DNA from: an uncultured Rhodobiaceae bacterium | Lineage (GTDB): Archaea; Thermoplasmatota; Poseidoniia; Poseidoniales; Poseidoniaceae | Assembly (NCBI GenBank): GCA_937911445.1 | Contig: CALDQY010000144.1 | Location: forward strand, 1 to 10,741 | Direction: 5' to 3' | DNA: 10,741 nucleotides | Part shown: positions 1-7,114 of the stretch, in pieces | How positions within the stretch are numbered: the stretch's first letter is position 1 | Layout of the letters: every line of letters begins with the position of its first letter | Made by a program: the position numbers and the translations under genes | Notes under the pieces: model-generated | What the model was told of the DNA's origin: nothing | Database searches by the model: none | Seen by the model: the letters and a program-made list of their open reading frames with translations, nothing else

Positions 1-248
1 TCTTTTTCCTCTTTCAAGTTCATTTGAAGGATGGTCTTTCCACGATTGCAGCACAGGAAATATGCTGCCACGCGATTACCATCGAAGTCTGTTGCAAATG
101 GCGGACCCCAGCCTCGTGTATCATCGCCCCATGGTGCTTCGATTTTGGTGATATTTGCTCCCAAATCAGAGAGCATTTGTGCTGTGTAAGGGCCAGCTAG
201 AATTCGTGATAGGTCGAGAATGTTGATTCCATCTAAGATTCCGCTCAT
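1..248 (-). CDS. CaiB/BaiF-family (class III) CoA-transferase, N-terminal part
   Basis: Partial gene: the first 82 codons are visible, read leftward, and the rest lies beyond base 1. Class III CoA-transferases move CoA between carboxylic acids in the cytoplasm. The visible part carries the family's N-terminal signature: the LDLSRILAGPY segment (residues 12-22), then LSDLGA, a KIEAPWGDDTRGWGPP stretch (about residues 35-50) and the AAYFLCCNRGK segment near residue 65, which forms part of the CoA-binding fold. The catalytic aspartate lies further on and cannot be checked, so the substrate is unknown. I chose the ATG at 248 because a GGAGG ribosome-binding site (253-257) sits just ahead of it. 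An in-frame ATG at 263 has no such site. The gene is divergent from the membrane protein starting at 301. Confidence 0.88.
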   Translation of the reverse strand, partial: MSGILDGINILDLSRILAGPYTAQMLSDLGANITKIEAPWGDDTRGWGPPFATDFDGNRVAAYFLCCNRGKTILQMNLKEEK

Positions 249-252
249 GACC

Positions 253-257
253 CCTCC
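253..257 (-). promoter_or_regulatory. Ribosome-binding site of the CoA-transferase gene
   Basis: On the minus strand the bases read GGAGGGGTC and then ATG at 248. This strong Shine-Dalgarno match lies inside the extension that would start at ATG 263, so it argues for 248 as the start. Confidence 0.6.
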
Positions 258-300
258 AGACATCCGAAAGAGTTGAACCCAACCCTCCGGCTTTGTGGTC

Positions 301-1800
301 ATGAGCGAGGGGGAAACCAAGCATCACCGAGTATGGTGGGGTTTGCTTGTGTTTGGTATTCTCCTACATCTATCGTCCATTGCATCCAGTGATTATGGTC
401 TTGATACGCATCTTCATCTTGCTGCGATTGAATCCAACGAAGACGGCACGCCAAATCTTGAGTGGGGGGATGTACGTCCCGAGGATGCTTCTGCGAGCAA
501 TCCAGATGATGTCCAAATGCTGGAGCGTGGCTGGTGGCAAATCCTCGAACTCTATCCCTCATGGTTGCTTCCATTTGCTGCTTTCCTGCCGATGCTTGTG
601 CTGATTGGGCTTGTTCTTGGGGCAACAAAAGGAAAGCCCCATCTCGCTGCCCTCATTTCGCTTCATCCATCGTTCATCTTCGCTACAGGCCGACTCTATC
701 CTGAATCGACCGTTGCTCTCGCTGTCGCAGGAGTCATTCTTGCATCGTTGTCTCTCTTCAAGCTTCGAGGCTGGAAACTTATCCAATGGTTGTTGTTGGC
801 GGTTGCCAGCATCCATTTACTCGTTCTCGTCAAGGGCTTATCCGCCATGGTTGGTTGGATTCTTGTTGCTCTCTTGCTTACATGGGTTGCTTTGGATCGG
901 CTTGTGCCACCATTCCGAACCTATTCTCGAAATCCCATGATGGCGCTCTCAGTTTCCATTCCACTGGTAATCGTAGTGATGATTGCTGCGTCATTCACAA
1001 CTGGCGGTTCTCTGACATCGATGCGCACACATCCTGTTCAGTGGACCTTTTCTCTTGTTATCGCTTTCCTCGATGGATTTGGCCTGTATCTTCTGGTTGG
1101 TATGTGCTGCTGGCCTTTCTTATCCGGCGGGATTGCTGAGGTCAAGCAATCCAACGACAACACGTCGGTCTTTCTTCTTGTCTTCATTGCTTCAGGAACA
1201 CTCCTTATGTCGATGTGGATTGCTTCTTTGTGGGTCTACGAGGCAGACCGTTGGAATCTTCCATTGTGGGAGAACATGATTTTGATGGGGAACAATGGAC
1301 GTTATCTCACAGCACTTGTTTTCCCACTTTTGTTGTTGCTGAACAGAAGCATAGGCGACAAACCTTTGATCGTAAGTAAACCAATTATGCTCGCTCTTCT
1401 CCTTGTCCTACCGCTCTCGATGCTGGCAGGTATGCATGGTCAAACGATGTGGACGGACGATGCTGCAGAATCGTTCTCAGATTCAATAGTGGATGGAGAG
1501 GATTTCCTCTACATCGATGATGAAGCGCTTGCTATGCACTGGCTGTACACGTTCAGACTCGAACTCGATACCGAGGGTGACCGTAACATCACAGGCCATT
1601 GGCGAGCACCAGACAGCAACTGGGAGGTTGAGTTGGAGGGATTGATCATGGAAAATCGAGGCGATCTGTCCAACGTTGCCTATCTTGTTATTGCTCCGGA
1701 AATCGATGTTGAAGTCCCATCTGGCTTCGAAAAGATGGCTTCAGGAACAGCTCCTTTCCTCAATGGTGGGGGCGATTGGAAGGTCTACCGAGCCGTCTGA
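301..1800 (+). CDS. Polytopic membrane protein, GT-C glycosyltransferase-like
   Basis: 499 residues from the ATG at 301; an in-frame GTG at 295 is an alternative, and neither has a clear ribosome-binding site. About ten hydrophobic segments are visible, roughly at residues 11-28, 88-107, 114-130, 136-154, 161-178, 182-200, 213-231, 247-273, 289-312, 335-348 and 361-378. A soluble C-terminal domain of about 120 residues follows. Helix 1 leads into a long loop (about 30-87) rich in Asp and Glu that begins SSDYGLDTHLH. A conserved-looking GRYLTALVFPLLLLL segment (333-347) precedes a late helix. Both traits are typical of GT-C enzymes (ArnT/PMT/GT39-like) and of DUF2142-like membrane proteins, which use lipid-linked sugar donors at the outer face of the membrane. 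A glycosyltransferase role is therefore an inference from architecture; I recognise no specific family. It ends 52 bp before aceE. Confidence 0.75.
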   Translation: MSEGETKHHRVWWGLLVFGILLHLSSIASSDYGLDTHLHLAAIESNEDGTPNLEWGDVRPEDASASNPDDVQMLERGWWQILELYPSWLLPFAAFLPMLVLIGLVLGATKGKPHLAALISLHPSFIFATGRLYPESTVALAVAGVILASLSLFKLRGWKLIQWLLLAVASIHLLVLVKGLSAMVGWILVALLLTWVALDRLVPPFRTYSRNPMMALSVSIPLVIVVMIAASFTTGGSLTSMRTHPVQWTFSLVIAFLDGFGLYLLVGMCCWPFLSGGIAEVKQSNDNTSVFLLVFIASGTLLMSMWIASLWVYEADRWNLPLWENMILMGNNGRYLTALVFPLLLLLNRSIGDKPLIVSKPIMLALLLVLPLSMLAGMHGQTMWTDDAAESFSDSIVDGEDFLYIDDEALAMHWLYTFRLELDTEGDRNITGHWRAPDSNWEVELEGLIMENRGDLSNVAYLVIAPEIDVEVPSGFEKMASGTAPFLNGGGDWKVYRAV

Positions 1801-1821
1801 TGCTAGCGAGGGGTTCAAGTC

Positions 1822-1842
1822 ATGCCCACTCGAGGCTTGTAA
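1822..1842 (+). other. Six-codon upstream reading frame ahead of aceE (possible leader peptide)
   Basis: In the 52-bp gap between the membrane protein and aceE, a GAGGGG (1808-1813) lies 8 bases before an ATG that opens a frame encoding MPTRGL and ending in TAA (1840-1842). The stop is followed directly by the aceE ribosome-binding site (1844-1849) and start (1853). The arrangement resembles a translated leader peptide or coupling ORF, but a frame this short can arise by chance and no attenuator hairpin is evident. Confidence 0.2.
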
Positions 1843-1843
1843 C

Positions 1844-1849
1844 GGAGGG
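1844..1849 (+). promoter_or_regulatory. Ribosome-binding site of aceE
   Basis: GGAGGG followed by ACC and then ATG at 1853. This strong site, together with the N-terminal match to E. coli AceE, fixes the aceE start near 1853 or 1856. It argues against a longer form that would begin inside the membrane protein gene. Confidence 0.65.
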
Positions 1850-1852
1850 ACC

Positions 1853-4531
1853 ATGATGCGACGCTCCGGCGCTCACAACTCTTTGCCTGATGAGGACCCT
1901 ATTCAGACCCATGAGTGGGAGCTTTCTGTCAAGGAAGTCGTCGAACAGCAAGGTGCTCAGCGTGCAGAGAGATTGCTCCACAGTGCGATTGCAGCCGGTG
2001 CTGATGCAGGTATCGACATCGATACGACGACGACACCGTATCTGAACTCGATCGCTCCTGACATGCAGGGTTCCTATCCAGGCGATCTTGAGATGGAAAA
2101 GCGCCTTCACACCATCAACCGCTGGAATGCGATGATGATGGTTACTCGGGCCAACAAATACGTCGATGGTATTGGCGGGCACATCTCCACCTATGCATCC
2201 GCATCCCATCTCTGGGAAGTTGGATTGAACCACTTTTATCGAGGAAAGGATGGCGATGGCTGGGGCGATCACGTCTACTGGCAAGGACATGCCTCACCGG
2301 GAATCTATGCTCGTGCTTGGCTTGAAGGCCGCTTGAGCGATGAGAACGTCCACAATTTCCGTCAAGAGGTTGGAGGTGCTGGACTTTCTTCCTATCCACA
2401 TCCAAGATTGATGCCAGACTTCTGGGAATATCCGAGTGTTTCAATGGGACTTGGTGCCATGACTGCCATCCATCAAGCACGATTCAATCGTTATCTTCAT
2501 CACCGAGGCTTAGCGGATACCGCGCTATCTCGCGTTTGGTACACGATGGGCGATGGTGAGTCTGATGAACCTGAGTCGCTCTCCGAATTGGCACTTGCTG
2601 CTCGTGAAGGATTGGACAACATCGTCATGACCATGAACTGCAACCTTCAACGATTGGATGGACCCGTTCGTGGAAATTCGAAGATTGTCCAAGAACTTGA
2701 AGGTCGATTCCGAGGGGCTGGTTGGAATGTCATCAAGGTCTTGTGGGGTTCTTCATGGGACGCGCTCTTTGCAAAGGATACGAGCGGAACGCTCGCCAAG
2801 CGACTTGCTGATCTTGTCGATGGAGATGAGCAACGATTGTTCACGGCCGAAGGGGCGATCATTCGCAAAGAATTGTTTGCAGGTGAGGAACTGACAGCCA
2901 TGGTCGCTGACTATTCCGATGAAGAACTTGAAGCGCTGACCGAAGATCTTGGTGGTCATGATTTCCTCAAGATTCATGCTGCATATGCAGCAGCATGTGC
3001 CCACAAGGGACAACCAACGGTCATTCTTGCTCGCACCATCAAGGGGTACGGACTTGGTCCTGCTTTTGCAGGCCGTAATACAACACACCAGAAGAAGAAG
3101 GCGGATGAGAACGATTTGCGTTTGATTCGAGACGCAATGGGTCTTGATTTTACAGATGAAGATCTGGAAAAGCTTCCTTTCATCCATCCAAACGATGTCC
3201 CAGATGTTGTCGCTTATGCGAAGAAGCGACGTGCAGCGATGAAAGGACCAATGCCGGAACGACGTGTTCCTGAAATGAATCTCACGCTGCCCGAAGATTC
3301 AGTCTATGCTGAATTTGATGATGGAACAAAAGGGACATCGCAAGTTTCGACAACGATGGCATTCGTTCGTTTGATGCGTGGTTTGATGAAAACCAAGGAA
3401 TTCGGAGAACGTGTTGTTCCATTGATTCCAGATGAGGCGAGAACGTTCGGTATGGATCCTTTGTTCTCTGAATTTGGAATCTACCATCCAGAAGGTCAAC
3501 TGTACAAGCCTGTTGATCACAAGGTATTGATGAAGTACAAGGAATCTGCGAAAGGCCAGATTCTCGAAGAGGGTATCAATGAAGCAGGTGCGCTTTCATC
3601 GTTTATCGCTGCTGCAACTTCGTATGCGACACAAGGTTCCCCAACTATCCCGTTCTACATCTTTTACTCCATGTTTGGATTCCAGCGTGTTGCTGATTTG
3701 ATTTGGTCTGCTGCAGATTCCCGTGCACGAGGCTTCCTCATTGGTGCTACCTCTGGCCGAACGACACTCAACGGTGAAGGCTTGCAGCATCAAGACGGCC
3801 ATTCACTCTTGATGGCGCATTCCAATCCTGCTGTTCGAGCGTACGACCCAGCCTTTGCTTTCGAACTCTCGACCATCATCAAGCAAGGCATCGTTGAGAT
3901 GTGTGAGCAAGATGGCGATGTCATCTACTATCTTGCTGTCTACAATGAGAACTACCCAATGCCTGCCAAACCGAAGGATTGTGAAGAAGGCATCCTCAAG
4001 GGATTGTACAAATTACGCAATGCTCCAGTAGGCGATGGACCCGTTGTTCGCTTGGTGGGATCTGGACCAATCATGCTCCAAGTCCTTGATGCTGTTGAGA
4101 AATTGGAAACGTTTGGAGTGCGCTCTGAGATTTGGTCTGCAACCTCCTATGGTGAGTTGCGACGTGAAGGAATGGATGTGTCCCGATGGAACAGATTGCA
4201 CCCAGGAGAAGCGATGAAATCGACATGGATCGAGCAACAATTTGGTGAAAGTACCTCGCCGATCATCGCTGTATCGGACAACGTTGCTGCTGTTCCTGAA
4301 ATGATTCGCGAGTGGGTTCACGCACCGTATACCGTTCTTGGAACGGATGGCTTTGGTCGCTCAGACACCCGTCCTGCGCTTCGCCGATTCTTTGAGATCG
4401 ATGGTGAAGCCGTTGCTCTTGCAGCTCTCTCGTCGTTGGTTCGAGAAGGCCAATTGGATGCTTCTGTTTACGCTGATGCAATGGCGAAGTTCGAGGTCTC
4501 GACCGAGCGAACCGACATCACAAGCCTTTGA
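1853..4531 (+). CDS. aceE: Pyruvate dehydrogenase E1 component, homodimeric type
   Basis: 892 residues (E. coli AceE has 887), alignable by eye along its whole length. The enzyme decarboxylates pyruvate with thiamine diphosphate (ThDP) and reductively acetylates the lipoyl groups of E2, feeding acetyl-CoA to central metabolism in the cytoplasm. The N-terminal segment (DEDPIQTHEW) matches the E. coli E2-binding region. The ThDP/Mg motif runs from GDG (233-235, then ESDEPES) to NCNLQRLDGPV (NCN 262-264). Catalytic-loop His412 (TTHQKKK) equals E. coli His407. Glu577 in EEGINEAGA equals Glu571, the cofactor-activating glutamate. His646 in LQHQDGHS equals His640. The C-terminal LGTDGFGRSD is also kept. 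The start is either ATG 1853 or ATG 1856. No E2, E3 or lipoate gene is in view. The 3' end overlaps the convergent deacetylase by 14 bp. This enzyme type is mainly bacterial. Confidence 0.97.
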   Translation: MMRRSGAHNSLPDEDPIQTHEWELSVKEVVEQQGAQRAERLLHSAIAAGADAGIDIDTTTTPYLNSIAPDMQGSYPGDLEMEKRLHTINRWNAMMMVTRANKYVDGIGGHISTYASASHLWEVGLNHFYRGKDGDGWGDHVYWQGHASPGIYARAWLEGRLSDENVHNFRQEVGGAGLSSYPHPRLMPDFWEYPSVSMGLGAMTAIHQARFNRYLHHRGLADTALSRVWYTMGDGESDEPESLSELALAAREGLDNIVMTMNCNLQRLDGPVRGNSKIVQELEGRFRGAGWNVIKVLWGSSWDALFAKDTSGTLAKRLADLVDGDEQRLFTAEGAIIRKELFAGEELTAMVADYSDEELEALTEDLGGHDFLKIHAAYAAACAHKGQPTVILARTIKGYGLGPAFAGRNTTHQKKKADENDLRLIRDAMGLDFTDEDLEKLPFIHPNDVPDVVAYAKKRRAAMKGPMPERRVPEMNLTLPEDSVYAEFDDGTKGTSQVSTTMAFVRLMRGLMKTKEFGERVVPLIPDEARTFGMDPLFSEFGIYHPEGQLYKPVDHKVLMKYKESAKGQILEEGINEAGALSSFIAAATSYATQGSPTIPFYIFYSMFGFQRVADLIWSAADSRARGFLIGATSGRTTLNGEGLQHQDGHSLLMAHSNPAVRAYDPAFAFELSTIIKQGIVEMCEQDGDVIYYLAVYNENYPMPAKPKDCEEGILKGLYKLRNAPVGDGPVVRLVGSGPIMLQVLDAVEKLETFGVRSEIWSATSYGELRREGMDVSRWNRLHPGEAMKSTWIEQQFGESTSPIIAVSDNVAAVPEMIREWVHAPYTVLGTDGFGRSDTRPALRRFFEIDGEAVALAALSSLVREGQLDASVYADAMAKFEVSTERTDITSL

Positions 4532-5315
4532 TTGGTGGTGTCCACGTTCCGTTGTTCCTTGCGTAATCGAGGATGTGCCAGTACACCGTATCGAGTTCAA
4601 CGGTTGAATCCTCAACATGATTGATTTCTTCGATCGTAAGGGGTTTTGACAATCTCTTCCATGCTGCCCTGGCGTTCCAACGCAACCCAGGGATGTGTTG
4701 GGCAGGGCCACATGTTGGAAGCGTCCAACGTGTCTTCCACGGTCGTTCAATGAGGGATGTTGTTTGGACAGCATCGTTGGTGGTTTTCCACGAGTTTCCT
4801 TTACCGAATTTCTTGTTGACCAACCATGACGGATTAATCGATGAATCAACACGGAACCCTTGTCGTTCAAGGACTTGAAACATCCAAGGTGCTATGTAGC
4901 CGGCTGGAGCGCGAAACCATTTTCTGAAATGGTTTGGAAAATGGTGTTCAAGAAGTTGAACGGATTCGACTAGGTCGGCTGAAAAACCCTCGATATTTTC
5001 CTTCCATGCGGACCAACTTCGATGGTGCAGCCCATGACAGCCGATGGTAATCCGTTCATTGTACGAATCAACCAAGGAGTTCATCATCCTAACAAAATCA
5101 TCAGATGCGCATTGGTCGGCAATCACGAACACCGTAACAGGATGATTATGTGTGTGCATCCAAGCATCGAACCTTGCAAAACCTTCTCGAAATTGTTCTG
5201 AAACATCAGGTAACGATGGGTTTGGTTTCGAGCGAGTCGGATGTCCTTGGTTCGATGGAACGTGACGAAGATCATCCGTATCGATGGTCAACCACGTTCT
5301 TCGCACACCCTTCAC
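4518..5315 (-). CDS. NodB-homology (CE4-type) polysaccharide deacetylase-like protein
   Basis: 265 residues from a GTG start whose bases overlap the stop of the upstream acetyltransferase gene (GTGA, 5312-5315), implying translational coupling. The CE4 motifs appear in order. TIDTDD (10-15) supplies the catalytic-base and metal Asp residues. GCHGLHHRS (92-100) supplies metal ligands His94 and His98. RAPAGY (135-140) is the third motif. VYWHILD, with His247, is the expected late histidine motif. Family members are metal-dependent and remove N- or O-acetyl groups from sugars or related amides. There is no signal peptide or membrane helix, so it probably acts in the cytoplasm, perhaps on a nucleotide- or lipid-linked sugar; the substrate is not evident. 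The length suits a single NodB domain. Its stop lies 14 bp inside the convergent aceE gene. Confidence 0.85.
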   Translation of the reverse strand: MKGVRRTWLTIDTDDLRHVPSNQGHPTRSKPNPSLPDVSEQFREGFARFDAWMHTHNHPVTVFVIADQCASDDFVRMMNSLVDSYNERITIGCHGLHHRSWSAWKENIEGFSADLVESVQLLEHHFPNHFRKWFRAPAGYIAPWMFQVLERQGFRVDSSINPSWLVNKKFGKGNSWKTTNDAVQTTSLIERPWKTRWTLPTCGPAQHIPGLRWNARAAWKRLSKPLTIEEINHVEDSTVELDTVYWHILDYARNNGTWTPPIKGL

Positions 5316-5878
5316 ATCCGGGGCAAATCGATAACATGGATTTTGTGAAGGACCGTTTTGTCGTTCAATTCGATGCCAATGAATTCGTCAATGATTTGGC
5401 CGTTCCACCGCTGGCAGATTCGTTCTGCTGTCACAAGACCTGCTTCGTTTCGGGGATGTACTGTGATTTCAACTCTGAAAACGGATCCTCTTGATTCAAG
5501 CCATCCAAGCACAGCATCGACTGCATTCGAAGCAATACGTCGGTTGCGGAATCCTTTCCGAACCCAGTAGCCAAGATTGTAGTTCGAGTGAACCAATTGC
5601 ATTTCATCCCCAAGACCGATCAATCCGATGAAGGTGTTTTCATTATCATGAATCGACCAAAAGTGGACACGGTCCGCGTTCGAGAGATGTTCCAAATCGT
5701 GCAACATATCTGCGAGTTGGCGCGTGGTGTCTTCATCGCTACGTAGCCAAGGCAAGGCAGCCTTAGCCGACTCAGGGTCTTCCGTATACGCTTCAATGAC
5801 CATCGGCAGGATGGCTTTGGAAACGGGACGTAGAGAGTATCCTCCCTCCAAGTCAGGAAGCATCGGTGTTTCTGGCAT
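5312..5878 (-). CDS. GNAT-family N-acetyltransferase, RimJ/RimL-like
   Basis: 188 residues from the ATG at 5878. An ATG two codons earlier (5884) is possible, but the ribosome-binding site GAGG (5886-5889), which overlaps the stop of the preceding gene, directly abuts 5884 and is well spaced for 5878. GNAT enzymes pass acetyl from acetyl-CoA to an amine. RimJ/RimL-like features are the N-terminal YSLRPVSKAILP strand and helix, the beta-4 stretch FIGLIGLGD, motif A at GYWVRKGFRNRRIASNAV, and VHPRNEAGLVTAERI near the C-terminal side. In motif A the usual R-x-x-G-x-G/A pyrophosphate loop reads RNRRIA, with Arg where Gly is expected. The substrate (protein N-terminus, sugar or small molecule) is unknown. 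It sits between the zinc-ribbon gene and the coupled deacetylase in a three-gene run. Confidence 0.88.
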   Translation of the reverse strand: MPETPMLPDLEGGYSLRPVSKAILPMVIEAYTEDPESAKAALPWLRSDEDTTRQLADMLHDLEHLSNADRVHFWSIHDNENTFIGLIGLGDEMQLVHSNYNLGYWVRKGFRNRRIASNAVDAVLGWLESRGSVFRVEITVHPRNEAGLVTAERICQRWNGQIIDEFIGIELNDKTVLHKIHVIDLPRM

Positions 5879-5887
5879 GTGCATACC

Positions 5888-6985
5888 TCAGGCGGATAAA
5901 TGGGCGATAGCGTTCATCACGTTCTCATCGTTTGGATGGACACGTCGTGCCATTTCAAGCATCCAATTGAGATGTTCGGCTCGTCCAGCTTGTTGCAAAA
6001 TGAGTCCGATATGGTACAACAAGGAAACATCGTCACTAAGGCGAGGACCGAGTGCATCAATGTTGTGTTCTGCTTCAGCAATGCGGCCTGCTCGGACCAA
6101 CCCAAGCGACTCAACAACGATTCGATGCACTTCTCGAGGATCCATTGGTTCTCCAGCAGGCCATGGCCAGATGCGCGTACTCGTTGGCACTTCAGGAGCA
6201 GCAACGTCTTCCTCTGCAGGCTGCTCGATTGTCGCTTCGACATCATCGTCTTCAGGCAGTTCAGGAACTGCATCGTCTTCGGGGAGTTCTGGTGCTTCAG
6301 ATTCTTCCGGCAACTCTGGAACAGTCTCTTCCACTGGTAGATCTGGAACCTGTGGTTCATCTTCTTCAATATCATCTGGGATGTCAGGAATTGTGAGTTC
6401 TCCTGGAGGGAGTGAGAGGTCTTCTTCGGTCTCAGGGAGTTCTGGGATGGCGTTCGGGTCAGGACCAACAGTTCCTGTAAAGTCGATATCGTTCTCGTCA
6501 TCAGCCGTTTGAATCAACTGTCCTTGCCCAGTGTGTACGGGTTCCTCAACTTCATCAAGCGGGTTTGCGTCTGGAAGTTCAAATCGCTCTTCAATATCAG
6601 GCGCGTCTTCCGTGGTCAATTCAACTTCTTCACGAGTTTCGAATTCAACAGTTTCCGATAAGGTCGGCCCTTCACTATCGATGAATGAGAATCCATCACT
6701 GGACAACGGGTCATCGTACTGGTCCACTTCAATGGTTACATCTTCGAGGTCAAGCACCGCCTCGACAGCGAATTCTTCCTCATCTTCGTTGTCGTCGCTA
6801 TCCATGAGCGTTGAAAGGAGATCATTTTGAACATCGGATGCAACCTCAAGGTGCTGATCGCGTGCTGGCTTGTTCAGGTCGTAATAGCACTGTACGCATG
6901 TTGTTGCATTAAGTTCGTTTTGAGCACCGCAAAATGGGCAAGGATTTCCCTCCTCAGCCCCATCCTTTTTGCGCTTCCAAAACAT
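5888..6985 (-). CDS. Zinc-ribbon protein with acidic Pro/Glu linker and TPR-like C-terminus
   Basis: 365 residues from the ATG at 6985 (MFWKRKK). The frame is open further, with ATGs at 7033 and 7063 (391 residues) and 7138; the last would run into the divergent helicase gene. A basic start leads into a CxxC-x10-CxxC zinc ribbon (Cys16, 19, 30, 33). Next comes a long, very acidic, low-complexity region (about 55-265) with repeated PELPE/PDLP motifs. The last 80 or so residues look helical, with TPR-like pairing (VRAGRIAEAEHNI, then LLYHIGLILQQAGR and MARRVHPND). There is no signal peptide or membrane segment. The layout suggests a cytoplasmic scaffold or adaptor with a binding domain at each end; no enzymatic role is visible and I do not recognise a named family. 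It is probably the first gene of the leftward operon, 9 bp ahead of the acetyltransferase start at 5878. Confidence 0.85.
   Translation of the reverse strand: MFWKRKKDGAEEGNPCPFCGAQNELNATTCVQCYYDLNKPARDQHLEVASDVQNDLLSTLMDSDDNEDEEEFAVEAVLDLEDVTIEVDQYDDPLSSDGFSFIDSEGPTLSETVEFETREEVELTTEDAPDIEERFELPDANPLDEVEEPVHTGQGQLIQTADDENDIDFTGTVGPDPNAIPELPETEEDLSLPPGELTIPDIPDDIEEDEPQVPDLPVEETVPELPEESEAPELPEDDAVPELPEDDDVEATIEQPAEEDVAAPEVPTSTRIWPWPAGEPMDPREVHRIVVESLGLVRAGRIAEAEHNIDALGPRLSDDVSLLYHIGLILQQAGRAEHLNWMLEMARRVHPNDENVMNAIAHLSA
6242..6448 (-). repeat. Degenerate PELPE/PDLP acidic repeat within the zinc-ribbon protein
   Basis: Read on the minus strand, this coding stretch repeats the motif x-P-[ED]-[LI]-P-[ED] at irregular spacing: IPELPE, IPDIPD, VPDLPV, VPELPE, APELPE and VPELPE. 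The last three copies are evenly spaced, nine residues apart, suggesting local duplication. It is likely a disordered, strongly negative linker. Confidence 0.6.
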
Positions 6986-7086
6986 GGTCTCGCCTACTTT
7001 CTCGGTAGGCACTTGTGGTTTAAGCATCACCATCCCATGGACGACGAACGCATCATTCGCCATAGTCTGAAATGATGGCAACCAGT

Positions 7087-7095
7087 GGATAAAGC
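7087..7095 (-). promoter_or_regulatory. Possible archaeal TATA element in the divergent zinc-ribbon/helicase region
   Basis: On the minus strand this reads GCTTTATCC, resembling an archaeal TATA box (CTTTATA). Transcription starting about 26 bases downstream would begin near 7065, essentially at the alternative ATG 7063, giving an almost leaderless mRNA. No purine-rich BRE precedes it and the match is partial. If the zinc-ribbon protein starts at 6985, the leader would be about 80 bases. Confidence 0.22.
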
Positions 7096-7105
7096 ATGGG
7101 CGAGC

Positions 7106-7114
7106 GAGGAAAGG
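7106..7114 (+). promoter_or_regulatory. Ribosome-binding site favouring helicase start at 7123
   Basis: GAGGAAAGG is followed by 8 bases and then ATG 7123. The earlier in-frame ATG at 7096 lies upstream of this purine run and has no comparable site before it. Confidence 0.45.

Noticed and set aside
1676..1852. N-terminal extension of AceE starting inside the membrane protein gene
   Set aside because: It overlaps 125 bp of a good coding frame, does not resemble AceE, and a strong ribosome-binding site sits right before ATG 1853.
2753..3187. 144-codon minus-strand frame inside aceE
   Set aside because: Antisense shadow of a highly conserved enzyme region; no motifs and no supporting context.
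4361..4870. 169-codon minus-strand frame across the aceE 3' end
   Set aside because: It overlaps aceE and the CE4 deacetylase in another frame and shows no recognisable domain, whereas the deacetylase frame carries all its motifs.
5724..6512. 262-codon Ser/Gly-rich plus-strand frame
   Set aside because: It is the antisense of the acidic, proline-rich zinc-ribbon gene and the GNAT gene; its composition is explained by the complement of Asp, Glu and Pro codons.
6531..6830. Ser-rich plus-strand frame of 99 codons
   Set aside because: Antisense of the acidic linker of the zinc-ribbon gene; low-complexity shadow with no start signal.
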